From Oscillospiraceae bacterium (GTDB lineage: Bacteria > Bacillota_A > Clostridia > Oscillospirales > Oscillospiraceae), in assembly GCA_016302015.1 (NCBI GenBank), contig JAEDOJ010000001.1, forward strand, positions 1-27,363: a stretch of DNA of 27,363 nt, given 5' to 3'. Numbering within the stretch: the stretch's first letter is position 1; each line of letters begins with the position of its first letter. Made by a program: the position numbers and the translations under genes. The notes beneath the pieces are model-generated. The model did not search any database, was not told where the DNA came from, and worked only from the letters and a program-made list of their open reading frames with translations. Positions 1-8,107 of the stretch are shown here, one piece after another.

Positions 1-3000
1 TGACCAGCTCGAAGCCGGTGCCGTAGAAGCTGAACTCCAGGGAGGGATAGGGCTGCGGGAGCGTGTTGTCCTTGACGTCGGTGCCTACGTTGACCATCCG
101 TGCCGTACCGGCAGAGAAATAGAGATTGTCCTCGTTTGCAAGGTACTGACTATCATAGTCGTCGGTGTGGGTGTCCGCGTCCTGATACTGACCGTCGGCT
201 TTTGAGGTATAGTCCGTTGCGTCGGCTTTGATTCCGTTTTGATACGGACATGTAACCTTGAACCATTCGCCCCGCTGGCCATCGGTGAAGGTGATGAGAG
301 ATTCGTTGGATTCCTCGTAGTAGATCACATCCGCAGGCTTGAGCTTGATTTCCCGGATAATGCTGGTGCCGTCCGGGTAGGAAAGCTTGCAGAAGAGGGA
401 GGCATCAGGATTCTCCGTGGAATAGATCAGGTTGTAGGGGGTGATGTGAATCTGCCCATCCTTGACCTGGGCAAAGGTAAAATCGCCGTTGACCAGCGTG
501 TCGCTCCAAACGGTGGAGTCCACATGGTCTGCAAGGGTGATGACGGGGGCTTCGCCGCGGAAGACGGTGGGCGTCACGGCGACCTTGCGGTCATAGTTCA
601 GCACCACGACGGTCTTGCCGCAGAAGCCCACGTCGTTGCCGGTGGAGGCGTAGTCCGCCACCGTGGTGGGAAGCTGGATGTCCCGCAGCTCCGCACCGGT
701 CAGCTTTCCGGCCTCATCGTAGAGGGAAATGGCGTTGGTGGCCTTGTCAAAGCCGCTCAGGTCGGTGCTGCCGCTCTCAAAGCGAACCATGTAAGTGCCG
801 CCGGGGAGGTCACGGAATTCGTAGCTGCCGGAAAGGTGGTCTCGGACAGCGGTTTTATTTTTGGAACTGACGCTCTGCCCCAGACAGGCGGTCACGGGGG
901 TGTGATCCGGATAGGTAACCACACCGTAGGGGTCGTTGGGATCAACCCCGGGATAGGAAACCTCGCTTACCAAATTACTCGGGGAAACCAGAGCTTTGTA
1001 AGCGTCCGGCTCGGTGAAGTCGAAGTACCGCATACCTCCGTTGGTCAGTTCGATGGCAATGCTGCGAATGGTAAAGCTGGAATTGACGTTCTGCAGGGGA
1101 TCCAGGCGGAAGCCCTTGATTTCAAGATCGCTTGTCCAACCGACAGCCCCGGTCAGATCGAAGACATATTCCTTCATCTCGCCGGTCAGGCGCTGACCGA
1201 CCAGAGAGACTTTTCTGTTGCCGTCAAAACCATTCAGGTCAGAGATGTAGAACAGCTCCGGGGGATTTTGACTGTTGGAGTCGCCGGACATCACCACACG
1301 GACGCTTTTCACGTCGTTTGTTTTCAGGTCCTGATACGTGACCGGGTTGAAATTCAGGATCGCATCGTAGTGATCTGAATCGGTGCGGAAGGTGGTGCCG
1401 CCGGTGGTGTTATACTTGTACAGAGAAACCTTCACGCTGTCCCGGACAACTTCCTCCGTGCCGGGGTCTCCCGCGGTGACAGGGCTGCCCTGCATATTGG
1501 TAACATACAGGTACTTCTCCCAAGCACCCTCCACGGTAAAGTCGAAGGTTCTGGTGGTGCCGTCCGTCAGGTCAAGCATGATGGACTTCAGGGTCGTGGT
1601 CAGATTTGCGCCCTCAAGAGGGTCAAACCGCAGACCGTTGATCGGGCCTGTCCAGCCCGCCAGATCTGTGAAGGTATAGGTGGTTTCCTCCCATGTGATA
1701 TTCTCCAGCTCGCATTTTTGATCCGCATCCTCGGAGAAGGAGGTTCGGTTCCCTGTGGCATAGTAGAGCTTCATTCGTCTGACGGTTGCGGGATCACCGC
1801 TGACCGTGATCCGGATCGCCTTCACATCCGCCGTGGACAGACCTTTGTACATCTCCTCACGGAAGGTGAAGAAAAGGTCACCGTGGCCGTCGTCCGCTGA
1901 CGTAAAGGTGGTGCCCAGACGCTTGGAGGAGAAAACCTTCTCCTCCGGCAGGGAGATATCCTCCACAGAGGGATAGACGGGTGTGGGACACACGGCCGGG
2001 TTCAGGCTCACGCAGGTCTGATAGCCGCCCTTTGTGCAGAAATCATAAACGTGTTCTGCGCCGTTTGTTTCCACAAAGGTGATGGACTTGATGTTGAAGG
2101 ACAGACCGGCGCCCTGTAACGGGTCCAGACGCATGTTGGTCACCGTGCCGGTCCAGTAGGGGGAGGAGGTCATGTCGAAGACAAATTCCTTCTCCTCCTC
2201 GGTGAGACTTCCATTGCTGGAGATCACGTTATTCTGCTCGACCCAGCCGCTGTCGTTGGCAGCAAAATAGATTTTTGCGGATTGAGAAGAGCCGGAGGTG
2301 CCGCTCATGACCACCTTGATCTGCTTCAGATTTTGGGTGCCCAGATCTTTAAAGGTGCTTTCATGGAACGTGAGTATGACGTCGTCGTCGGTGGCGTAGA
2401 AGGTGGTGCCATCGCAGCGGGTGTCGGCGGCGTCCGGGACGTAGGACTTGACTCCGTCGCCGTCGTCATCCGACCAGGCCAGACCGGAGATGGTGCGCTG
2501 AACAACCCTTGCGGCGGCGGTGGACACCAGCTCGCCCTGAGAAATGGTATTGATATAGACGGTGTTGCCGCCCTTGAAGCTGCTGAACTCCGGTTCCAAC
2601 TGAATTTGCAGCTCCACGTTGATGGCCTTGTTGGAACCCAACGTGCCGATGATCGCCCACGCCACCGGACGCTTGCCGTTCATGTCCGTAATGGTGCCGT
2701 CGGCGTTCAGAGTCGCCTGTGTCCACGTCTGGACGACCTCCATGGCAACCGTTGACGCCGTGGCGTTGGCGTAGCTTGCGTCCTCCGTGTAGTAGACGGA
2801 GAGACCGGATGCATTGCACAGCGTTGTGTTCAGCTTCCAGCCGGTCACATGGTAGGTTCCGGAGAAGCTGCTGCCGTTGTTCCCGTCGCTGGGCATGGTG
2901 TCCAGCAGATAGACGGAGGCATCGGAGGAGGAGTTGTTGGCGCTGTAGATCACATAGTCCACAACGCCGTCTGCCTCAACCTTGTCCGCCTTGACAGACT

Positions 3001-5908
3001 TGGTGAAGGCGTCGGCGGAGCTTTTCACCACAGTGATGCCCTGCACTGCGGCGTTTCCGTTGTCCGCAGTGAAGGCACGGTGATCCTCATCGCCGGAGAT
3101 GGTGACCTTGGCAGACAGGGAAGTGGTGCCCAGCGGGCAGTCGTTTTCCGGAAGCATGCTGCCAAGATAGGCCGAGAAGTAGATCGGCTCCACCGCCTGA
3201 CCCACCGTAACATTCTCCAGAGTCCATGATCTGCTTACCTCGCCTGTGGGGTTTCCCTCCTTGTCATAGACAGGCACCGGCTCCGAGGGCGTGATCAGTA
3301 TGCCGTCTGTGACGGTGCCGCGAACGCCGCCGCTGCCGTTGGTCTGGGTGTAGGTGCCGCCCCAGAAGGCAGAGCCGTCCACATAGGTCATGTATTTGGG
3401 CAGAATCAGGGTGACGGTCAGGTTGGTTTTCTTCTCCATTGTGCCGTCTGCGCTGTTATTGTCAAAATATACGCTGGGCTGGATGACGAAGTCCGCTTCA
3501 CGCTGGGTCTTGTCCAGGGCATAGGTCTCCTTCTCCTGACCGCCGACCTTTTGCAGCTCGCTGATGGTAACGCCGGTCTTGTAGCCGATAAAGAGCATGG
3601 TGTCGCCCCAGTGACCCCAGTCGGAATTGTGGGGCGTCAGATTGTTTGCGGCATCATAGGCAGCGGGTTCGTAGTAGGTGGAGCCTGTCACATTGCCGCT
3701 GTTGAGCTGGCGGGTATTACCGCTGTTATCCACATAAGTATTGATGGCCAGAAGCTCGGTCGGATAAGTTCCACCTTCGCTTGTCCACTGGGGAATCTTG
3801 GGGAAATCGGGATTCTCGGTAGATTTGGCGGCCTCCCACATATTTTTTGTCCAAACACGGGAGGTGGAGATGATAACGGCGGTGGTGTTGGGGGCAACAT
3901 CGTCCCGTACCTTTGCGCCCACCAGCGCAAGATAGTAGGGCGTCGCTCCCATAAGCGGCGCTTCCCCTGTGAAGCAGTGGAGAATCGCGACGCATTTCTT
4001 CCCGCTGGCCTCCAGAGCCGCCAATGTGGGATAGAACACAAGCTTTTCCTCGGTGGTTGCCTTCATCTCCTCGTAGTCTGTCCAGCCTGTGCCGTCCGAC
4101 TTGGCGGCATAGTAGGTGGTCAGCGTAATGTTGCCGCTTTCAGAGCCTCCATAAAGGTTTTTCTTAACATCGTTTTCATCCAGAGTGAACACATCGGAGG
4201 TGAAGCGCACCAGATTGGTGCCCAGGTACAGACGGTTGCCCTCCTCGTTGTTGGCATTGTAGGAAAAGCCGGAACGGATATAGAACTTCGTGCCGGGGGT
4301 GGCAACGTCGGCACCGTCACGCTGGTTTTTGACATTGACGCCATAATCATAGAAGAACTCTGTGTCAGCGTAGTACACCCGGTTAATCATGCTGCCGGGG
4401 AGTTTCAGCTCCAGACCGTATTGCTGGCTGTCGTCCGAGGTGACCTGCTGGTGGTCGCTTGTGTTCGGGGAATCCTGAAATACCGTACCGCCCACGGTGT
4501 TGATCGTCAAATCCGTGGCCTGGACGGCGGTGGCGAAGGCGCCTTCGCCGTAGGCGGCAACGATGTCATAGTCGCCGTCTTCACCGGTATTTGCGCTGCC
4601 CAGCGTGTTGAAGGGCTGGACGATCCAGAATTCACCGGCGGAAAATACGCCGATGCCCTTGTCCTTGCCGTATGCATTGGCATGGGAACCGTTATCGCCG
4701 TCAATGATGGGCATCCGATCCACGTCGATCTGATAGTTGGATACCGTCACCAGAATCTGATTGGTGGGCGTCCCATCCTCAGCCTTAACCTGATCGGCAG
4801 ACCATGTGCCGCCGTTGAAGCAGCTCCGCTGGTTGTCGCCGGTGTTAAAAGGAGCATGGTCGACAACGGCGCCGTGGGTGCTGTGGAGAACACGTCCGTC
4901 GCCATTTGTTTTGCCGTAGTCCTGCATCATGTTGCCGTCCACGCTGTAAAGCAGGGGCATATAGCCGCTGCCTGCCGCATTTACGGAGTCCCCTGGGTTA
5001 TAACCGGAGCTTTCTTTTGGCTTGTTGATCTTGTAGCTGCTGCTCAATTGCAGCTGAAAGGTGATGGGGGAACCGTCGGGCAGCTCCACGCCCTTAAAGC
5101 CCTTGTCGGCCTGGTTGTTGTACAGCTCCAGACAGACCGCAAGATCCATCGCTCTGCCGGTAACGGGGATCGTGGTGAGATCAAGGTTCGGAGCGATCTG
5201 ATTGCCCTCCCGATTGCCGGAGGTGAAATCGAAATCGTCCTTATAGGCGGATTTGCCGCCGATTTTGATGTTGAATCTGGGGGCGGCGCTGACTGTTACT
5301 TCAGGCAGCGTGGTCGTTACCTTTTCCGCTTCCTGATTGCCCTCCACGGAGGCGGTTATGGTGGGAATGATCCCGGCGCCGTTTGCCATGCCCTTGACCT
5401 TGATGGTCAGGTTCTCGTTAAAGGTGCCCGGAACGACGACCTTTCCGTCATCCTCCCGGTGCTTGTAGCAGACCAGCGTCTGGGAAGCGCCGTTGTCCGT
5501 GAGCTGGTAGGCGTAGGCGCCGGTGCTTTCCATCCAGCCCATGGCGTTGATGTCGAACTCCGCCTGCGCCTTGGACAGGGGCAGATGGAACTCGATGCGG
5601 ATATACGCCTCGGTGTAAGAGGCGCTGGTATTGGCCGGCTCGATGGCAATGTGGAACCGATAGGTCAGCGAGTCGAAGCTGCGGACAATTTTGTTGTTTT
5701 CGTCATGGTCGTTTCCCGGCTCGCTGTCGTCGTCAAACGGAGCGGAACCGTCGGTGATGTCGCTGTCATTGACTGTGATGCTTTTCACCGTGGCTTCGCT
5801 GCCGGAGGGCATGGCCGCAGCCGCCTCCGGCACAGTGCCGGGGAAGATGCCCAACAGCAAAAGCACTGCCAATACCAGTGAGCAGATCCGTTTTCCAGCC
5901 TGTTTCAT
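1..5908 (-). CDS. Giant secreted multidomain surface protein (5' part, runs off the window)
   Basis: The frame stays open from the ATG at 5908 to the left window edge (about 1,969 codons, no stop in the window). A GGAGG lies 7 nt before the start. Residues 1 to about 32 form a classical signal peptide: Lys/Arg start, hydrophobic LVLAVLLLLGIF core, small residues ending AAAA. Around 836-851 there is an LPKYMTYVDGSA-type motif, and around 955-1040 a DUF11-like region, both typical of Gram-positive adhesins. At 1140 an SdrD/Cna-B-type domain starts (ISGLAWSDDDGDGV), followed by three related ~125-residue modules, and the closing B-domain strand GSYEFRDLPGGTYMVRF appears only at 1694-1710. The last visible residues (FYGTGFELV) resemble a galactose-binding-like surface module. 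Inferred role: adhesion or glycan binding outside the cell. The C terminus, and so any sortase or S-layer anchor, is not visible. The upstream invertible-looking promoter suggests phase-variable expression. Confidence 0.85.
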   Translation of the reverse strand, partial: MKQAGKRICSLVLAVLLLLGIFPGTVPEAAAAMPSGSEATVKSITVNDSDITDGSAPFDDDSEPGNDHDENNKIVRSFDSLTYRFHIAIEPANTSASYTEAYIRIEFHLPLSKAQAEFDINAMGWMESTGAYAYQLTDNGASQTLVCYKHREDDGKVVVPGTFNENLTIKVKGMANGAGIIPTITASVEGNQEAEKVTTTLPEVTVSAAPRFNIKIGGKSAYKDDFDFTSGNREGNQIAPNLDLTTIPVTGRAMDLAVCLELYNNQADKGFKGVELPDGSPITFQLQLSSSYKINKPKESSGYNPGDSVNAAGSGYMPLLYSVDGNMMQDYGKTNGDGRVLHSTHGAVVDHAPFNTGDNQRSCFNGGTWSADQVKAEDGTPTNQILVTVSNYQIDVDRMPIIDGDNGSHANAYGKDKGIGVFSAGEFWIVQPFNTLGSANTGEDGDYDIVAAYGEGAFATAVQATDLTINTVGGTVFQDSPNTSDHQQVTSDDSQQYGLELKLPGSMINRVYYADTEFFYDYGVNVKNQRDGADVATPGTKFYIRSGFSYNANNEEGNRLYLGTNLVRFTSDVFTLDENDVKKNLYGGSESGNITLTTYYAAKSDGTGWTDYEEMKATTEEKLVFYPTLAALEASGKKCVAILHCFTGEAPLMGATPYYLALVGAKVRDDVAPNTTAVIISTSRVWTKNMWEAAKSTENPDFPKIPQWTSEGGTYPTELLAINTYVDNSGNTRQLNSGNVTGSTYYEPAAYDAANNLTPHNSDWGHWGDTMLFIGYKTGVTISELQKVGGQEKETYALDKTQREADFVIQPSVYFDNNSADGTMEKKTNLTVTLILPKYMTYVDGSAFWGGTYTQTNGSGGVRGTVTDGILITPSEPVPVYDKEGNPTGEVSRSWTLENVTVGQAVEPIYFSAYLGSMLPENDCPLGTTSLSAKVTISGDEDHRAFTADNGNAAVQGITVVKSSADAFTKSVKADKVEADGVVDYVIYSANNSSSDASVYLLDTMPSDGNNGSSFSGTYHVTGWKLNTTLCNASGLSVYYTEDASYANATASTVAMEVVQTWTQATLNADGTITDMNGKRPVAWAIIGTLGSNKAINVELQIQLEPEFSSFKGGNTVYINTISQGELVSTAAARVVQRTISGLAWSDDDGDGVKSYVPDAADTRCDGTTFYATDDDVILTFHESTFKDLGTQNLKQIKVVMSGTSGSSQSAKIYFAANDSGWVEQNNVISSNGSLTEEEKEFVFDMTSSPYWTGTVTNMRLDPLQGAGLSFNIKSITFVETNGAEHVYDFCTKGGYQTCVSLNPAVCPTPVYPSVEDISLPEEKVFSSKRLGTTFTSADDGHGDLFFTFREEMYKGLSTADVKAIRITVSGDPATVRRMKLYYATGNRTSFSEDADQKCELENITWEETTYTFTDLAGWTGPINGLRFDPLEGANLTTTLKSIMLDLTDGTTRTFDFTVEGAWEKYLYVTNMQGSPVTAGDPGTEEVVRDSVKVSLYKYNTTGGTTFRTDSDHYDAILNFNPVTYQDLKTNDVKSVRVVMSGDSNSQNPPELFYISDLNGFDGNRKVSLVGQRLTGEMKEYVFDLTGAVGWTSDLEIKGFRLDPLQNVNSSFTIRSIAIELTNGGMRYFDFTEPDAYKALVSPSNLVSEVSYPGVDPNDPYGVVTYPDHTPVTACLGQSVSSKNKTAVRDHLSGSYEFRDLPGGTYMVRFESGSTDLSGFDKATNAISLYDEAGKLTGAELRDIQLPTTVADYASTGNDVGFCGKTVVVLNYDRKVAVTPTVFRGEAPVITLADHVDSTVWSDTLVNGDFTFAQVKDGQIHITPYNLIYSTENPDASLFCKLSYPDGTSIIREIKLKPADVIYYEESNESLITFTDGQRGEWFKVTCPYQNGIKADATDYTSKADGQYQDADTHTDDYDSQYLANEDNLYFSAGTARMVNVGTDVKDNTLPQPYPSLEFSFYGTGFELV
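1013..2416 (-). repeat. Three related ~125-aa modules inside the giant protein
   Basis: Three protein-level repeats lie at roughly residues 1165-1291, 1333-1458 and 1505-1632 (DNA about 2036-2416, 1535-1912 and 1013-1396). Each has the order: an acidic start and an F/NF strand, a KxIxVxxSG-type strand (for example KQIKVVMSG, KAIRITVSG, KSVRVVMSG), an aromatic IYFA/LYYA/LFYI strand, a tryptophan before the R(F/L)DPLxxxN/G motif, then a KSI/RSI strand and a final FDF or YDF. The RxDPL...SI pattern is typical of jelly-roll, galactose-binding-like carbohydrate-binding folds. That fold assignment is inference from pattern only. Confidence 0.65.
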
Positions 5909-5941
5909 GTTGTTTCCTCCCTTGGTTTTTTGGCCGGCAAG

Positions 5942-6050
5942 GTACACTTTAATGTCTGCCGGAATATTGAAAAAAACGGGAGCTTGTGTTATAATTTATG
6001 GTTGAAAATGGATCTCTGTATCTAAAAATCGGTTGGCAATTAAAGTGTAC
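5942..6050. repeat. Perfect 12-bp inverted repeats bounding an 85-bp promoter segment (putative invertible switch)
   Basis: GTACACTTTAAT at 5942-5953 is repeated exactly in inverse orientation at 6039-6050. The 85 bp between them hold one near-consensus promoter reading rightwards, away from the giant surface gene that starts at 5908. The right repeat contains the recombinase stop codon (6040-6042), so exchange within the repeats would leave the recombinase coding sequence unchanged. Inversion would place the promoter about 80 nt upstream of the ATG at 5908, reading into it. Serine invertases acting on small promoter segments beside their own gene are well known; that this one does so here is inference. 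Confidence 0.65.
5967..5995 (+). promoter_or_regulatory. Strong sigma-A-type promoter inside the inverted repeats, OFF orientation
   Basis: TTGAAA (5967-5972), a 17-nt spacer and TATAAT (5990-5995), with an extended -10 (TGT immediately before TATAAT). It faces the plus strand, but no plus-strand gene follows until 9890; transcripts would run antisense through the recombinase and the radical SAM cassette. No comparable promoter is seen on the minus strand between the recombinase stop and the giant gene, so the giant gene would be poorly transcribed in this orientation. Confidence 0.75.
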
Positions 6051-6639
6051 TTTTTTGGCTGCTTTGCCGTTCCGCAACCCATTTGGCAAAGGTCGTGTGG
6101 CTGATGTTCAGCTTCCGTGCCGCCGCTCTGGCGGAAATCCCGTGGTTTTTCCATTGCTGATACAGCGCTTCAAACTCCGGCGGCTGCTCCTTTGGCTGCC
6201 GTCCAAAGCGAACCCCTCTGGCTTTGGCTGTAGCAATCCCCTCCTTCTGCCGCTGGCGGATCAGTTCCCGCTCTGTCTGCGCAACATAAGACAGCAACTG
6301 CAGAACAATATCCGCAATCAGCGTCCCTGTTAAGTCACGGTTCTGCATGGTATCCAGAAGCGGCATATCCAGAACCACAACAGCCGCCTGCTTTTCCCTG
6401 GTAATCAGCCGCCATTGCTCTAAAATTTCTTCGTAATTCCTGCCCAACCGGTCGATGCTCTTGATGACAAGCGTATCGTCCTTTTTCATTTTCTGCAGCA
6501 TTTTTCGGTATTGCGGCCGCTGAAAATCTTTGCCGGACTGCTTGTCCAGATAGACTTTTTCCACGCCGAACTTCTCCAACGCAAGCATCTGCCGATCCTC
6601 GTGCTGTTCCTTTGTGGACACACGGGCATAGCCGTAAAT
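6040..6639 (-). CDS. Small serine recombinase (resolvase/invertase family), 199 aa
   Basis: This is a site-specific DNA recombinase that cuts through a 5'-phosphoserine link. The N-terminal catalytic domain shows YARVSTKEQ with the nucleophile Ser9 and Arg7, followed by the IDRLGRN motif, an ADIVLQLLSYVAQTERELIRQR helix region and ARGVRFGR. The C-terminal helix-turn-helix reads GISARAAARKLNISHTTFAKW. Length matches the Hin/Tn3-resolvase class. The ATG at 6639 was chosen because GGGGGTG precedes it and MIYGYARVS is the standard family start; an in-frame ATG at 6672 would add 11 unlikely residues. The stop codon lies inside the right 12-bp repeat of the promoter segment, pointing to a DNA invertase for that segment. 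Only ~34 nt separate its start from the upstream terminator, and no clear own promoter is seen, so it may rely on read-through. No transposase genes accompany it. Confidence 0.92.
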   Translation of the reverse strand: MYGYARVSTKEQHEDRQMLALEKFGVEKVYLDKQSGKDFQRPQYRKMLQKMKKDDTLVIKSIDRLGRNYEEILEQWRLITREKQAAVVVLDMPLLDTMQNRDLTGTLIADIVLQLLSYVAQTERELIRQRQKEGIATAKARGVRFGRQPKEQPPEFEALYQQWKNHGISARAAARKLNISHTTFAKWVAERQSSQKSTL

Positions 6640-6672
6640 CATTGTGAACACCCCCATAGTATCATTGAGCAC

Positions 6673-6708
6673 AAAAACGCACCCTTTTCCCTTGAGAAAA
6701 GAGTGCGT
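6673..6708 (-). terminator. Rho-independent terminator of the radical SAM cassette
   Basis: Stem ACGCAC / GTGCGT with an inner A/T-rich CTTTTC / GAAAAG continuation lies at 6677-6708. In the minus direction it is followed by five T (A-run 6673-6677). It sits just after the PqqD-like gene (stop 6720-6722) and before the recombinase. Confidence 0.8.
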
Positions 6709-6719
6709 CTGTTTCAGTT

Positions 6720-6980
6720 TTACAGAATATCAAGGGCTTTCAGCTTTCCTGTGAATTCGGCAATATCTGCCCGAATGACCTCCAGAGGAGCGTCATATTC
6801 GGCAAACAGCTTCTGCACAAGGCTTTCCTCGTCCTCCACCTCAGGCAGGAGCTTCCAGACCTCCGCGCCCATTTCGTCCAGCATCAGCATTCCGTTCAAA
6901 TCCAGGGTCGTGCTGCCGGTGGGAACAAGAAAGCGGTCTCCCATAATCTCCCGAAGAACAAATTCTTTTTTCAGCTTCAC
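6720..6980 (-). CDS. PqqD-family RiPP recognition element protein, 86 aa
   Basis: PqqD-like proteins are small winged-helix chaperones that bind the leader of a peptide and present it to a radical SAM enzyme. The sequence shows the family pattern: VKLKKEFVLREI, a short beta segment FLVPTGSTTLDLNGMLMLDEMGAEVWKLL, then helices with an acidic EDEESLVQKLF stretch. The start is taken as GTG at 6980, because GGAGG lies 9 nt upstream and this GTG overlaps the radical SAM stop in a GTGA, a classic translational-coupling junction; the longer open frame lacks a ribosome binding site. Length is normal for the family. Coupling to the radical SAM gene strongly suggests they act together. Its peptide partner is not visible. 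Confidence 0.85.
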   Translation of the reverse strand: MKLKKEFVLREIMGDRFLVPTGSTTLDLNGMLMLDEMGAEVWKLLPEVEDEESLVQKLFAEYDAPLEVIRADIAEFTGKLKALDIL

Positions 6981-8107
6981 GGTTGGGCACCTCCATAGTG
7001 GTTCTGCCACAGTTCCAGGGTGTGCTCCAGATAGCTGCGGTTCATGCGGCAAAGATAGTCCGGTCTGCCGTCAAAGCGCCCGCTTTCCCCGTAGCACATG
7101 GCGGCACAGGCATGGCACAGAAAATTCAGGGAACAGTTGGCGCATTCCTCCGGCAGACGAATGGCGGCAGCGGCGCTGCGGGTCTTCCGCCATGCGGCGT
7201 CAAAGCCCAGCTCCCCCACATCGAAGGCAGGCTCCCGCATCTGTCCGCAGGGCAGCATCCTGCCGTCCCAGGTCAGCCAGAAGGAGCTGCTCCCCGCTCT
7301 GCAGGCCATGCCCTTGCCGGGATTCCCCTCGCAGGCATCCTCGCCGCTCTGGCGGACGCCGTTTTTCATCTGCCGCGCCAGCAGGCAGAAGCCCTCCGGC
7401 GTCATGGTCAGCAGATTGTATCTTGCCTGAAATTCTCCCGCCTGCTCCGGAGACATACGGAAGTTCGCGCCAACGCTGTTCGGATCACGACGGACGGGCG
7501 GGAACATATAAGGCGAGGCCTGCACCTGAGCGCCCATGGCTTTTGCCTGTGCCACGATGGCTTCCAGCTCGTCCATGTTATCGGGAGTGAGGGAAAGGTT
7601 CAGCTTTACGTCGATCCCGGCGCCGCGGAGCGCTTCGATGTTTTTTACAATGCGGTCATAGGCAGGGACGCCGCAAAGACGGCGATAGGTTTCGTTTCCC
7701 GTGCCGTAAAGGGAGATGTTGACGCGGGTAGGCGTCTCCTCCAGAAACAGGTCAACTATCCGTTCGCCCAGCAGATAGCCGTTGGAATTGACGGAGATCA
7801 TGAGTCCCATCCTGTGCAGGGCACGGTAGATCTCAGCGAAGTCCTGGCGAAGGGTCGGTTCGCCGCCGGTGAGAAGCAGGAAGGTCATCCCGGCGTCTCT
7901 GGCCTGCTGGCCGATGGCGATCCACTCCGCGGCGGTCAGCTCCCGTCCCCGGCTGCGCTGCTCCTCCTCCGTCAGATGGACATAGCACATTTTGCAGTTA
8001 AAATTGCACCGTGCGGTCAGCTCAAAGGTGCCCGCCACAGGCAGGCCAAGGCGTTGCCCCCGCGCGTGCAGATAGTTCAGTATTTGGGGAATTGCGGCTT
8101 GCTCCAT
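6977..8107 (-). CDS. Radical SAM/SPASM peptide-modifying enzyme, 376 aa
   Basis: The cluster motif CxxxCxxC is Cys34, Cys38 and Cys41 (ARCNFNCKMCY), followed by the SAM-binding GGEPTL motif. The C-terminal third carries a SPASM/twitch cysteine set: CRAGSSSFWLTWDG, LPCGQM, then CANCSLNFLCHACAAMCYG. This layout is that of enzymes such as PqqE and sactipeptide maturases, which install carbon-carbon, thioether or similar crosslinks in peptides using SAM and auxiliary iron-sulfur clusters. The ATG at 8107 has AGGAG upstream; its first 31 bp overlap the kinase-like gene. The next gene is PqqD-like and coupled. Actual substrate and chemistry are unknown. A role in modifying a small molecule cannot be excluded, but the PqqD partner favours a peptide. 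Confidence 0.9.
   Translation of the reverse strand: MEQAAIPQILNYLHARGQRLGLPVAGTFELTARCNFNCKMCYVHLTEEEQRSRGRELTAAEWIAIGQQARDAGMTFLLLTGGEPTLRQDFAEIYRALHRMGLMISVNSNGYLLGERIVDLFLEETPTRVNISLYGTGNETYRRLCGVPAYDRIVKNIEALRGAGIDVKLNLSLTPDNMDELEAIVAQAKAMGAQVQASPYMFPPVRRDPNSVGANFRMSPEQAGEFQARYNLLTMTPEGFCLLARQMKNGVRQSGEDACEGNPGKGMACRAGSSSFWLTWDGRMLPCGQMREPAFDVGELGFDAAWRKTRSAAAAIRLPEECANCSLNFLCHACAAMCYGESGRFDGRPDYLCRMNRSYLEHTLELWQNHYGGAQP

Noticed and set aside
3551..5881. A 776-codon plus-strand open frame (and 239-1378 plus)
   Set aside because: They are antisense to the giant secreted protein, whose minus-strand frame has the signal peptide, ribosome binding site and repeated domains; the plus-strand translations are low-complexity Gly/Val/His text without recognisable motifs.
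6040..6708. The serine recombinase as part of a transposon or integrated phage
   Set aside because: No transposase, phage gene or element ends were found around it; the 12-bp repeats bound only the promoter segment.
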